Shown here in pieces: positions 1 to 8,735 of a stretch of DNA of 36,282 nucleotides. Source of the DNA: JBKPNX01 sp046732855 (GTDB lineage: Bacteria > Pseudomonadota > Alphaproteobacteria > Geminicoccales > Geminicoccaceae). How positions within the stretch are numbered: the stretch's first letter is position 1; each line of letters begins with the position of its first letter. The notes beneath the pieces were generated by a model. It was not told where the DNA came from, did no database searches, and saw nothing but the letters and a program-made list of their open reading frames with translations. Made by a program: the position numbers and the translations under genes. Location of the stretch: assembly GCA_046732855.1 (NCBI GenBank), contig JBKPNX010000009.1:1-36282 (forward strand), read 5' to 3'.

Positions 1-104
1 GTCAGGAGAGCTAGGCCGCAGCCGCGCTAGTCTAGCTGTGGTTTCCGCACACGTTCTTCAGGGGTGAGCCTGGAGCCAGGCGGAGGGTGACTGGCGGGAG
101 AGGC

Positions 105-132
105 TAGCGCACTGATGCATTCTGATGATTCA
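105..132 (+). repeat. IS630 left terminal inverted repeat
   Basis: It begins TAGCGCACTGATGCATTC and matches the reverse complement of 3160-3187 at 20 of 28 positions, 15 of the first 18. It lies immediately before and across the start of the transposase reading frame. Confidence 0.7.
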
Positions 133-701
133 TCCGTAGGAAGGTCTGTGCTATGGTGTGAGCATGGAACAGACGGTCTGTCCCTGGTTTCGGCTGAGGA
201 TCGCGCGCGGTTGGCAGCGGTCGTTGCTGACCGCAACCGGCCGCACAAGCACGTCGCACGCGCTCGGATCATCCTGCACTCGGCGGAGCGGCTCGACGTC
301 GCGGTCGTAGCGCGGCGAGCCCAGATCAGTCGCCCGGCGGTCTGGCGCTGGCAGCAACGCTATGCCGAGGCCGGTGTCGACGGCCTGCTGCGCGGCAAGA
401 CCCGCAAGCCGGGCAAGGCGCCGACCCCCGAGCACGATGTGCGCCGCGTGGTGGCGTTGACCTGCACCGAGCCGCCGGGCGAGACGACCCAGTGGACCGG
501 CCGGGCCATGGCGAAGGCGGCCGGGATTTCGCTCCGCTCGGTGCAGCGGATCTGGGCCGCGCACGACCTGCAGCCGCACCGCATCCGCACTTTCAAACGT
601 TCGAGCGACCCCGATTTCGCCGCCAAGCTCGAGGCCATCGTCGGGCTCTACCTCGAACCGCCGGCGCACAGCCTGGTGCTGTCCCTCGACGAGAAGGCGC
701 A
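115..701 (+). pseudogene. IS630 transposase, N-terminal part (interrupted)
   Basis: This is the N-terminal half of an IS630-family transposase. It has a helix-turn-helix region (ARRAQISRPAVWRWQQRY, about residues 62-79), a second winged-helix stretch (AGISLRSVQRIWAAHDL) and the first acidic residue of the DDE triad in LSLDEK (about residues 190-195). Homology stops at about 701. The frame then runs 12 codons into foreign sequence and ends at 738, so the catalytic core is cut off from its remaining two acidic residues, which lie at 2654-3188. Family length is about 340-360 residues; only about 195 are here. The upstream ATG at 115 is inside the left end repeat; a GTG further in is possible. 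It cannot be active alone. Confidence 0.8.
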
Positions 702-1124
702 TGTGTGGATGGCCCCCGGCTCGCAAGGAAAAGGTTGACGGCTGGCATGATGGATTGGTTGCGGTCATGTGTCCGGCCTCACATGAGGGCAGGTCTGTTA
801 ATAGCCAATACTTTATATAAAGCGGGGCGAAACCGAACGGGGTCATCGAGGTGCCTAAGCGATCCAAGGCGGAGCCCATCACGGCGGGTTTGCCCCGCCA
901 ACCTCACATCCGGCGGGAGACTTGTCCCAGCCACGATCCCGCTTGCGGGACGGAGCACTCCACGTGGGTGGCGCCAATCTGCTAAACGGCCGCATAATCA
1001 TGCTCGCCAGGCCGGACAACGGCGAACACCCCCTTGAATGCCCTTGGTCGGCTCCTCACGGAGGCCGACCGGGACCTCGTCGGGCCAACGGTGAACGTTA
1101 CGGTTCGCGATCGAACGGGACGGG
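702..1124. other. Non-coding flank of an IS110 remnant
   Basis: No gene is seen. This is the segment between the broken IS630 frame and the 3' end of the minus-strand IS110 transposase. It contains a short AT-rich palindrome (TTTATATAAA near 811-822) and a perfect 6-bp stem TCCCGC-TT-GCGGGA around 937-950. IS110-family elements carry a structured non-coding RNA (bridge RNA) in one of their non-coding ends, so this could be its relic. I could not fold it and no core is recognised. Confidence 0.35.
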
Positions 1125-2130
1125 TCAGGCCGCCGCCTTCAACGATGCGTTCTCGGTCAGCACGCCCTGGGTGGCGTAGCGCCACAACGCGATCAGGAGC
1201 CTGCGCGCGAGCGCCATGATCAGAACCTTGCGAACCCCCGTCGGCCCGTGCCCAGGCGTCTGTGGAACCATCGCACCAGCGCGCTATCAGGCTGATAGCG
1301 CAGCCAGAGCCATGCGAGTTCAACTGCCGCGGTACGAAGACGCCTGTTTCCAGCCTTGCTGATCCCTTGCTCACGCTCCGAGCCGCCGCTGCTGTAGGGC
1401 GTTGCGACCAGCCCGGCGTAGGCGCCGAGAGCCTTGCCATTCGTGAACTCGCGCACGAAAGCCTCGCGGGCAAGCAGGGTCGCGCTCTGCATACCGATAC
1501 CGCGCAGTCTGGCGAGGTGCTGGATCATTCGCTCGGGTCGGCCTGGAGCTTCCTCCTCAATCACCGCATCGCGCTGGCGCTACAGCTCGACGAGTTGGGC
1601 GAGCACCAGTTCGAGACGATCGAGCATACGGACGATCTTCGCATGGGCATGCGGTGGTATCGGACCGCCCAAGGCCGTCTGCAGCTGCTCCAAGCGCATC
1701 CGCTGATCTCGCCGGCGCGGGTCGTAGCCACGGATTCCGAGCGTTGCCAACACGGCGTCAATCCGGTTGGTCAGCGCGATACGCTCCCCGAGGAGCTCTT
1801 GCCGTTCCCGGACAAGACGGCGGGCGTCTTCGTCGACCGGGTCGGGAATCGGCACCATCGAACACACACGTGGCTCCAACCAAGCCAACAAGGTTCGCAA
1901 CAGCAGCTCAACGTCGATCCCATCGGACTTGGCCAGGCGCAGCCGACGCTCAACTGGCACACTCGACGGTTGGATCACATGCACCTCGATGCCGCGCCGG
2001 CCCAGCCAGCGGGCGAGCCAGAACGCCGACCTGCCAGCCTCATAGGCAACGATCACCCGCTTGACTTCGCACCCCGCTGTTGCGGTACGTCGCTGGTATC
2101 TCTCGACCACCGCGAGCTGGCGTTCGGCGA
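1125..2130 (-). pseudogene. IS110-family transposase remnant A (amber codon and frameshift)
   Basis: This minus-strand IS110-family DEDD transposase lacks its N-terminus. Visible landmarks are the YEAGRSAFWLARWLGRRGIE and AKSDGIDVELLLR segments of the RuvC-like domain. The C-terminal Transposase_20 domain follows (RLRGIGMQSATLLAREAF, then YSSGGSEREQGISKAGNRRL, holding the conserved Ser region). An in-frame TAG (1580-1582) interrupts it between the two domains; the frame resumes directly after it. A second lesion at about 1240 shifts the frame before the final KVLIMALARRLLIALWRY segment, which ends at a TGA at 1125-1127. The 5' boundary at about 2130 is where it meets another IS110 remnant and is approximate. 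It is non-functional as read. Confidence 0.8.
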
Positions 2131-2572
2131 ACGGGTCATCTCGGTGGCCAGCAGCCCCTGGATCCACGCATCCGCGCGAGCGACTTTCGAACGCAGCAGG
2201 ACGGTCTGGGCGCCGACGATCAGCAGCTGACGGATGTACTTGTCCCCGAACCGGCTGATGCGGCCCAACCTCGGTTTGCCGCCGGTGGACTTCTGCCTTG
2301 GCACGAGGCCGGCCGTGTCGTTCTTGCCACGTTTGATGTAAGCCTGACGTACCTGCGGCGGCATCAGCCGCACCTCGTGCCGAAGGGCCCGCAGCTCGCG
2401 TGCCCAGAAGTGCGCGGTGGCGCAGGCCTCCATGCCAATCAGGCAGGGCGGCAGCGAGGCGAAGTAGGAGACGACCTGAGCGCGCCGCAGGCGCCGCTTG
2501 ACGACGACCTGGCCTACCTCATCCACACCGTGGACCTGGAAGACGATCGAGGCCGATGGTTGCGAGTTCCAT
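2131..2572 (-). pseudogene. IS110-family transposase remnant B (large internal deletion)
   Basis: This is a second, different IS110-family transposase on the minus strand. It starts at an ATG at 2572 after a good AGGAAGG ribosome-binding site, with MELATIGLD. A small out-of-frame loss follows, then VFQVHGVDEVGQVVVKRRL and FASLPPCLIGMEACATAHFW (DEDD N-terminal domain). After KRGKND the middle of the protein is missing, and the frame jumps to the C-terminal KSTGGKPRLGRISRFGDKYI motif. About 140 codons remain of about 340. It ends where remnant A begins (about 2130-2150). That junction may be a recombination scar between two IS110 copies, or remnant A may have been inserted. Confidence 0.75.
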
Positions 2573-2653
2573 GCGGATGGTTCCTTCCTGGGGGACCTGA
2601 ACGGCCACCACCTTGGGCACGATGTTGCCGCGAGGGGGCCATCCACCCCATCA

Positions 2654-3188
2654 GATCCAGGTGCTCGATCGCACCCAGTCGGGGCCTGCCGCTCAAGCCA
2701 GGCAAGGCCGGCACGATGACCCACGACTATGTCCGCCACGGCACGACCACGCTGTTCGCCGCGCTCACTCTCCTCGACGGCACGGTAATCGGCCGTTGCA
2801 TGGCCCTTCACCGGCATCAGGAGTTCCTGCGCCTCCTCAACGCGGTCGAGGCGGCAGTGCCGGCCGGCAAGATCATCCACGCGATCCTCGACAACTACGG
2901 CAGCCAAAAGCACCTGAAGGTGCGCGCCTGGCTCAGCCGGCATCCGCGCTGGACCTTCCATTTCACCCCGACCTCCAGCTCCTGGCGCTCAACGCGGTCG
3001 AGACGTTCTTCTCCGCGCTCACCCGGCCGTCGGCTCAAGCGCGGGTTTTCCGCTCGATCGTCGGGCTGCAGGCGGCGATCAACCGCTACCTCGCCGAGCA
3101 CAACCGCCGCCCTCAGCCCTTCATCTGGACCAAGCGCGCCGACCAAATCCTCGCTAAAGTGATTTGCCTGAATGCGTCTGTGCACTAG
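2654..3188 (+). pseudogene. IS630 transposase, C-terminal part (frameshifted)
   Basis: This is the continuation of the split IS630 transposase. It reads IQVLDRTQ, shifts frame at about 2686, then continues with KPGKAGTMTHDYVRHGTTTL and IHAILDNYGSQKHLKVRAWL, which holds the second catalytic Asp. A further shift near 2985 moves to the frame holding LNAVETFFSAL (third acidic residue, Glu). Local slips around 3035 precede a last stretch, VFRSIVGLQAAINRYLAEHN, ending at a TAG at 3186-3188 inside the right end repeat. All three DDE residues survive in the two halves, but at least three frameshifts and the 1.95 kb interruption destroy the gene. Confidence 0.8.
3160..3187 (-). repeat. IS630 right terminal inverted repeat
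   Basis: Read on the minus strand from 3187 it begins TAGTGCACAGACGCATTC, pairing with the left end at 105. The transposase frame ends inside it (stop 3186-3188). The base after it starts an IS110-type reading frame. Confidence 0.7.
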
Positions 3189-3731
3189 GCGGCGCCAGAT
3201 CGTCGAGATGATCGGAATGGAGAGCAACCGCAGGCGCCAGGCGCGCAGCGCCAAAGTGCTGCGCGGCCTCGAGCGCACGCTCGCGGCCCTCTAGACGGCG
3301 CTGGCCGAGCTCGACCAGGAGATCGACGACCAGGTCCGCGGCTCCCCGGCCTGGCGCGCCGCCGAGGACCTGCTGACCTCGGTGCCCGGCATCGGCAAGA
3401 TCACCGCCCGCACCCTGATTCCCGAGCTGTCCGAGCTCGGCCGCCTCGACTGCCGCCGCATCGCCGCCCTGGTGGGCGTCGCCCCGGTCAACCGCGACAG
3501 CGGCGCCTGGCGCGGCCACCGGGCGATCGCCGGCGGCCGCGCCCCGGTGCGCACCACGCTGTACATGGCCGCCCTCAGCGCCCCCTCCCAGAACCTCGCC
3601 ATCCGTGCCCTCTATCTGCGCCTGCGCCAACGAGGCCGCCCAGCCAAGTCCGCGCTCGTCGCCGCATGCGCAAGCTCCTCACCATCCTCAACGCCATCAT
3701 GCGCGACCGTCGCCGATGGCAAACCGCTTGA
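3188..3731 (+). pseudogene. IS110-family transposase remnant C (amber codon, frameshift)
   Basis: This is the C-terminal two-thirds of a third IS110-family transposase, on the plus strand. Homology starts at the IS630 right end with RRRQIVEMIGMESNRRRQAR. An in-frame TAG (3292-3294) interrupts the helical linker where a CAG would fit. The Transposase_20 domain follows: SVPGIGKITARTLIPEL, VGVAPVNRDSGAWRGHRAIA and APVRTTLYMAALSA. A one-base loss at about 3660 shifts the last segment (MRKLLTILNAIMRDRRRW) into another frame, ending at TGA 3729-3731, only 16 bases before the end of the next gene. The N-terminal domain should lie left of the IS630 insertion but was not found at 1-104, so the flank has been rearranged. 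Confidence 0.8.
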
Positions 3732-3747
3732 CACCCAACACAGTCAC

Positions 3748-4989
3748 TCAGTCGAGCACGTGCGAGAGTAGCCCGTCTGCGAGCTTCGGCTCGAACCAGG
3801 TCGACTTAGGCGGCATCAGCTTGCCGGCATCGGCGACGGCCATCAGCTGCTCCATGTGGGTCGGGTGCAGCGCGAACGCGATCGCGGCGCGCCGTTCGCG
3901 CACGCGCTGCTCGAGGTCCATGACTCCGCGCACGCCGCCGACGAACTCGATCCGCTTGTCGGTGCGCGGGTCGCCGATGCCCAGGATCGGCGCGAGGAGG
4001 TGCTCTTGAAGCAGGGTCACGTCGAGGCTCCCGACCGGGTCGGCGCGCGGCACGAGCTCGGGCCGAATCCTCAAGCGGTACCAGCGATCGCCGACGAACA
4101 TCCCGAACGTTTCCGGCGCCGCGGGCTGCACGGCCGCCGCGCTCGGCTCGACCACGAAGGTCGCGCCTAGCTGCGCAAGCAGCGCGGCCGGCGAAAGCCC
4201 GTTCAAGTCGGCGACCACGCGGTTGTAGGCGAGAATCCGCATCTCGTCGTGCGCAAACGCGACCGCGAGAAAGAGCTCGTGGCTCGCGAGTGGCGCCGCG
4301 CCATCGCGCCGCTGCAGCGCGACGCGCGCCGCCGCCGCGGCGCGATGATGGCCGTCCGCGATGTACAAAGCGTCGAGCGCGTCGAGTGCCGCGCCCAGCG
4401 CCGCGACCTTCGCGCGCGCGGCGACGCGCCAGACCGTGTGCACGACGGCGTTCGGCCCCGGCACGGAGAATAGCGCTTGCGCCGCCGCGGCCGCATCGAT
4501 CAGCTCGGCGAGCGCGGCGGTCGCGCGGTACGCGAGCAGCACGGGCCCGGTCTGCGCGTTCAGCGTTGTGATGTTGCGCACGCGGTCGTTCTCCTTGTCG
4601 GGCCGCGTGAGCTCGTGACGCCGAATCCGGTTCGCCTGATAGGCCGCGACCGAGGCCGCGAACGCGACGCCGGTCTGGGCGCGACCGTTCATGATCATCC
4701 GATAGACGTAGAACGACGGCTTGCGGTCGCGCACGACCACGCCGCCGTCGCGCAGGCGCGCGAGAGTCTCGGCGCCGCGCTGGTAGGCCACGTCGGCGTA
4801 CGGCGAGCTGCCCGGCGGCAGGTCGATCTCGGGCCGCGAGATGTGGAGGAAGCTCGCCGGCCGGTTCGCCGCGAGCGCGCGCGCCTCTTCGGAGCTCATG
4901 ACGTCGTAGGGCGGCGCGATCACGTCGGCCGCGCTCTCGGCGGTCGGACGCAGTGCTGCGAACGGGCGGGCTAGGAACTGCGAAGCCAT
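3748..4989 (-). CDS. DUF1015 family protein
   Basis: This is a full-length DUF1015 protein (413 aa). Family hallmarks are AADVIAPPYDVMS near the N-terminus, ELTRPDKENDR in the middle, the signature ALYIADGHHRAAAA, and the C-terminal end PPKSTWFEPKLADGLLSHVL. The DGHHR motif resembles the G-x-H-R motif of ParB/sulfiredoxin-like nucleotide-dependent kinases, so a small-molecule phosphorylation or phospho-ligand role is conceivable, but no function is established here. The start chosen is the ATG at 4989 (MASQFLARPF), where homology begins; the frame stays open upstream to 5082 through glycosyltransferase debris. It is the only intact gene in the first 10 kb, wedged between an IS110 remnant and a broken sugar cluster. 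No clear Shine-Dalgarno or promoter of its own was seen. Confidence 0.85.
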   Translation of the reverse strand: MASQFLARPFAALRPTAESAADVIAPPYDVMSSEEARALAANRPASFLHISRPEIDLPPGSSPYADVAYQRGAETLARLRDGGVVVRDRKPSFYVYRMIMNGRAQTGVAFAASVAAYQANRIRRHELTRPDKENDRVRNITTLNAQTGPVLLAYRATAALAELIDAAAAAQALFSVPGPNAVVHTVWRVAARAKVAALGAALDALDALYIADGHHRAAAAARVALQRRDGAAPLASHELFLAVAFAHDEMRILAYNRVVADLNGLSPAALLAQLGATFVVEPSAAAVQPAAPETFGMFVGDRWYRLRIRPELVPRADPVGSLDVTLLQEHLLAPILGIGDPRTDKRIEFVGGVRGVMDLEQRVRERRAAIAFALHPTHMEQLMAVADAGKLMPPKSTWFEPKLADGLLSHVLD

Positions 4990-5129
4990 AGGTGCTGACC
5001 ATGGATTGAAGGGGCGTGCATGGCCTCCGCAACGCCGGTCGGACCCGGTACGGGTGGGCGGAGGCGGCGCGGGCGAGTTCACAGCGACCGGACGGGGCGG
5101 CGCCGCTGCAGGTATTTCGGCGATGGACG

Positions 5130-5366
5130 GGCCCAGAGGCTGGCCAGGAAAAGGGGCATTTGTGCATCGGATCCAAGGTCCACGCGCATCGTCTGGAGGA
5201 AACGCGTGAAGCTAGGCTCGGCGGCCCTCCACGCGGCATTCAACTCATCGATCCAGAAGCTTTGATGGCTGATAGCGACGCACGCGGCGAAGAAGGCAGC
5301 CATCATCGCCAGCCACAGCCGGCCGCGACCGGAGACCACCAGGAGCGGCACGAGCCTGGGCAGCAA
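5130..5366 (-). pseudogene. Membrane glycosyltransferase (GT-C type) N-terminal stub
   Basis: About 75 codons resemble the start of GT-C membrane glycosyltransferases (GT39/ArnT-like). They comprise a hydrophobic first membrane segment (LWLAMMAAFFAACVAIS) followed by the conserved periplasmic loop FWIDELNAAWRA, with the acidic pair expected for the catalytic loop, and SDAQMPLFLASLW. Homology ends there; the frame continues into unrelated sequence to 5079 and stops. The family normally has 450-600 residues, so more than 80 % is missing. It points the same way as the neighbouring sugar genes and was probably part of that cluster. Confidence 0.55.
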
Positions 5367-5383
5367 CCGAGACGATGCGGCGT

Positions 5384-5961
5384 TCAGCCGAAGAAGGACA
5401 GAAGCCGAGCCATCTTGGAGCGGCGCCGGCTACCCTCCAAGGCGTTGCTTGATGGCAGTGGCCGACCGATTTTCTCCCACGCGCCGTTCAGGCAAATCTC
5501 CGAGCCGACGGCGCAGGCGGCATCCTCGATTACGGGCAGGCGGCGGGTGCTGCCAATGCTGAGAACCTGATCGAGATCGCACGGCATGCCCATTTGATGG
5601 ACGCAGAGAACGGCGCGCGTGCGGCGGGTGATCGCGCCCTCGATCGCGGCCGGCTCGACATTGAAGGTGTCCGGGCCGATATCGACAAGACCAGTAGCGC
5701 ACCGCAGTAGCGGATGGCGTTGGTGGTCGCAATAAACAAGTGACTGACGGTGATCACCTCATCCCCTGGTCGCACGCCCACCGCAAGCAGCGCGAGATGC
5801 AAGGCCGTGGTGCAGCTGGAAACGGCGCAGGCATGCTCCGCGCCAACGTGCCGGGCAACTCCTCTTCGAACGCCGCCACCTGCGGCCCTTGCGTCAGCCA
5901 GCCGGACAGAATGGCCTCGCGCGCCGCGTCCGCTTCGCTGGCGCCGACCAGCGGCCGCGCA
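5384..5961 (-). pseudogene. DegT/DnrJ/EryC1 aminotransferase fragment 2 (frameshifted)
   Basis: This is the N-terminal half of a PLP-dependent sugar aminotransferase. In order it shows PLVGASEADAAREAILSGWL, QGPQVAAFEEE, a frameshift at about 5870, HVGAEHACAVSSCTTALHLA, VGVRPGDEVITVSHLFIATT, a further slip at about 5695, then VDIGPDTFNVEP, HQMGMPCDLDQVL and LPVIEDAACAVGSEI. It stops before the PLP-binding lysine. It is clearly a different paralogue from the fragment it follows: the two share fold landmarks but not sequence. It is joined directly to that fragment at about 5961, as if a deletion fused two adjacent aminotransferase genes. It is non-functional. Confidence 0.75.
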
Positions 5962-6600
5962 ATGGTCCCGAAGCATGCGGATCGCCTCGGCGAGGCGGGC
6001 ATCGTTGGTGACGACGGCACCGCCCTCGCCGCAGGCGCCCAGATTCTTGCCCGGGTAAAAGCTGAAGCAGCCGATACTGCCGATGCTGCCCGCTCGACGC
6101 CCCTTGTACTCCGCGCCGTGGGCCTGGGCCGCGTCCTCGATCACCACGAGACCGTGCGCATCGGCGATCGAGAGGATCGGGTCCATGTCGGCCATGAGTC
6201 CGTGCAGGTGCACCGGAAGAATGGCCTTGGTACGGGTGGTGATGGCCCCATCGATCTGGTCCGGGTCGAGGGTCCCCGTCAGGGGATCGATGTCGACGAA
6301 GACGGGCGTGGCGCCTGCATAAACGATCGCCGCCACCGTGGCGACAAAGGTCATGGGCGTGGTGATCACCTCGTCGCCCGGGCCGATGCCGGCGGCAAGC
6401 AGCGCAAGGTGCAGCGCGGATGTACCGGAGTTGAGGCCAATCGCGTGACGTACGCGACAGTACGCCGCGAAATCGCGTTCGAAGGCCGCGACCTCATCGC
6501 CGAGGACGAACTGGGTGGTTTCCAGCACTCGCAGCACGGCCGCATCCAGCTCGCCGCGAATGGTCTGGTACTGAGCCTTCAAATCGAGGAAAGGGATCAC
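5962..6600 (-). pseudogene. DegT/DnrJ/EryC1 aminotransferase fragment 1 (3' truncated)
   Basis: This is the first 213 residues of a nucleotide-sugar aminotransferase (WbpE/DegT group). It starts at a GTG (6600) that overlaps the upstream dehydrogenase stop by four bases (GTGA). Visible landmarks are FLDLKAQYQTIRGELDAAV, GLNSGTSALHLALLAAG, the PLP-ring Asp156 in VVIEDAAQAHGAEYKG, and the internal-aldimine Lys185 in FSFYPGKNLGACGEGG. After EAIRMLRDH (residue 213) the C-terminal domain is replaced by the start of a second aminotransferase. The usual length is about 370-390 residues. The full C-terminal small domain is missing, so activity is unlikely even though the catalytic lysine remains. Confidence 0.8.
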
Positions 6601-7615
6601 GAAGCCTTGCGCTCCATCTGGAGATCGATGGTCTGGCCACGGCTACGGATCGACCAGCTCGCCGCTTCGAGAAGCTCGACCATCCGCACGCCCATGGCAC
6701 CGTCGGTCAGCGGTTGTGCTCCAGTTTCGATACACTCAACGAAATGGTCGGAGGGCTTCGACGGTCGGCAATTGTGGCGTCCATATGTCACCCGACCGGT
6801 ACCGGATCAGTAGGTCGTACAGCGCTTCGCCCTGAGGGGTCACGGTGACCCCCTTGTCGTACACCTTGAACTTCTCGCTCGGCTGCACGTCGTCGTACAC
6901 GATCGTCTTGCGGCTGCCTGCCGATCAGGACCCGGCGTACCTTGACCGGAGCGAGCCAGTTCACGTTGATATGGGCGAGCGTGCCACTGCCGAAGAACAG
7001 GGTGAGGAAGGCCATCGTTTCCGGGCTGCCCGGCACATGGCTGGCCGCAGTGGCGGCAATTGCCGCCGGTGGCTCGCCGAGCACGAAGTCCAGGATTGAC
7101 AGGTCGTGGACCGCGAGGTCCCAAACGACGTTGATGTCATTGCGTAGCAGGCCAAGGTTCACCCGAGTGGAGTCGTAGTAGTGGATCCGGCCCAGCTTCC
7201 CCGCCGTGACCAGCTCTCGCACCTTCCGGACCGCGCCAGTGTAAACAAAGGTATGATCGACCGTCAGCACCTGACCCCGCCGCTCCGCCTCATTGACGAG
7301 GCGACGGGCCTCCTGCGAGGTGCATGCCATCGGCTTCTCGATTAGCACGTGCTTGCCGGCTTGCAGGGCCGCGAGTGCGAGGGGGTAATGCGTCCGCACC
7401 GGGGTGGCGATCGCCACCGCATCGAGTTCCGGGTCACCCAGAAAATCATCAAGCTCGCCGATCATTCGGGCATGCGGGTAGCGATGCCCTGCGTTGCGCA
7501 GCGCGTCCGGGGAACTGTCGTGCACCGCGGCGAGTTGGGCGTCTGCCGCTTCAGAGAAGCATCGGGCCAGGTTTGGCCCCCAGTAGCCGCAGCCGATGAG
7601 ACCCAGTTTAACCAT
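6597..7615 (-). pseudogene. Gfo/Idh/MocA family sugar dehydrogenase (frameshifted)
   Basis: This is an NAD(P)-dependent dehydrogenase of the type that oxidises C3 of nucleotide-linked uronic acids in surface-sugar pathways (WbpB/WlbA-like by context). The Rossmann start is MVKLGLIGCGYWGPNLARCF, followed by AIATPVRTHYPLALAAL, the EKP catalytic motif in HVLIEKPMACTSQEA, and VWDLAVHDLSILDF. Frame is lost at about 6915, after VRRVLIG; the continuation SRKTIVYDDVQPSEKFKVYD is in another frame. It is lost again at about 6755, before ECIETGAQPLTDGAMGVRMV. It ends at TGA 6597-6599. The start ATG overlaps the acetyltransferase stop by 8 bases and the end overlaps the aminotransferase start. Such tight coupling suggests one operon before decay. 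Confidence 0.8.
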
Positions 7616-8146
7616 CGATGGCGGTTCCAGGCAGCCTAGCGCCAGCGGGCGCGTCGCCGCTCCCCTTTCCTGCCCGCGCACGGACGTCTCCGATGACCTG
7701 CGCTGGAACACCGGCGGCAATGGCGAAATCCGGAACGTCCCTGGTGACGACCGCTCCGGCGCCGATGAGAGCACAGCATCCGATCGTTACGCCGGGCAGG
7801 ATCGTCGCATTAGAGCCGATCGACGCGCCGCGACCGACTCTGGACGGCTCGAGCGTCCAGTCACCCCGGCTCTGCAGTTCACCCGCGTGATTGGTCGACC
7901 GCGGATAGCGGTCATTGGTGAACATGACGCCGTGCCCTATCATCACCCGATCCTCAATAGTCACTCCTTCACAAATGAACGCATGTGACGATATTTTGCA
8001 GTCGTTTCCAATCACACTGCCGTTTTGGATCTCGCCAATGGCCCGATTTTCACATTGCTGCCGAGCCGGCACCCATAAAGATTTACCAGATCGGGTTGAT
8101 GGATGGAGACATTACCGCCGATGATCACATCACAAGCGATGGGCAT
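7608..8146 (-). pseudogene. Left-handed beta-helix acetyltransferase (frameshifted)
   Basis: This is a hexapeptide-repeat acetyltransferase of the sugar N-acetyltransferase kind (WbpD-like by context). The N-terminal coils IIGGNVSIHQPDLVNLYGCR and LGSNVKIG are in one frame. After a one-base slip at about 8045 the protein continues in the next frame with IQNGSVIGNDCKISSHAFIC, VMIGHGVMFTND (containing the catalytic-type His), GASIGSNATILPGVTIG and the C-terminal IAAGVPAQVIGDV. Isoleucine-rich hexapeptides [LIV]-G-x(4) recur throughout. The likely start is the ATG at 8146. It is first of three overlapping genes (acetyltransferase, dehydrogenase, aminotransferase). That set would complete a 2,3-diamino-uronic acid pathway if intact. 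Confidence 0.75.
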
Positions 8147-8735
8147 CAGGCGGACCCCGAGATGCACGAGCTTTGTTTCGAACAGGTCATCGATCCTCGT
8201 CACCACGCCTGGATTGTGACAACGCGGAGGTTCGCCACGTCTCCATAGACAGCGCGGAGGGTATCGGAGCGCACGATCTGTACAGGCCAACAAATAGCGT
8301 GCTCCGGTGAGTAGGGGCTTACCCCTTTCGGGGGGCCGAGCCTGACCAATATTCTGACCAATAGTCGTGATAGTTTGTCCAGGTATAATTATGATTGCCA
8401 TCAATCTGTACTGGACATCCTGACAAATTATGATTGAAGTGCGGTGCCAGGTAGAAGCTTGGCTCCAGGGGTTACCCGCTCGGTTTCAGTAGCATTCATC
8501 AAGAGAATCGATCTTCCGCGCATCTGCAGATAGGCGCCGTCACGACTTGATGCGCCTAATAGGGTGCGCGGGCGCAGCCGCGATAATGCGCTGATCTGTC
8601 ACGGATGAGGCGCCCAGCATTCGCCCTGAAGGTTGGTCTCCAGAGACTTATCAGGTCGTGGACGAGCAAATTGCCATGACCGTACCCGGTCGAAGGCCGT
8701 CGGAAAACCTCTAACCGTGCGAGGGAGGTTGCGAG
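8147..8735. other. Intergenic region between divergent broken sugar genes
   Basis: No gene is seen. It separates the minus-strand acetyltransferase from the plus-strand glycosyltransferase and should have held divergent promoters. The only structure noticed is a short direct repeat, TGACCAATA, twice around 8343-8363. It is AT-richer than its surroundings near 8340-8440. Confidence 0.4.

Larger units (their letters stand above)
105..3187 (+). mobile_element. IS630-family element, interrupted and decayed
   Basis: The ends are defined by an imperfect terminal inverted repeat (105-132 and 3160-3187), each beginning with TA, as expected for IS630 elements that insert at TA. Inside lies an IS630-type transposase split into an N-terminal part (115-701) and a C-terminal part (2654-3188). 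The reading matches across the gap: the left part stops just after the DEK motif and the right part resumes with the conserved IQ-LDRTQ segment. The ~1.95 kb between them (702-2653) holds IS110-family remnants on the opposite strand, so they entered after IS630. Frameshifts in the right part mean the element cannot make its own transposase. Confidence 0.8.

Noticed and set aside
1580..3294. Two in-frame TAG codons (1580-1582, 3292-3294) in IS110 remnants, suggesting TAG recoding
   Set aside because: Both genes also carry frameshifts, and the intact genes show no internal TAG; ordinary nonsense mutations explain them.
3806..5239. 477-codon minus-strand frame overlapping DUF1015
   Set aside because: Arg/Ala-rich shadow in another frame; DUF1015 motifs are all in the frame ending at 3748.
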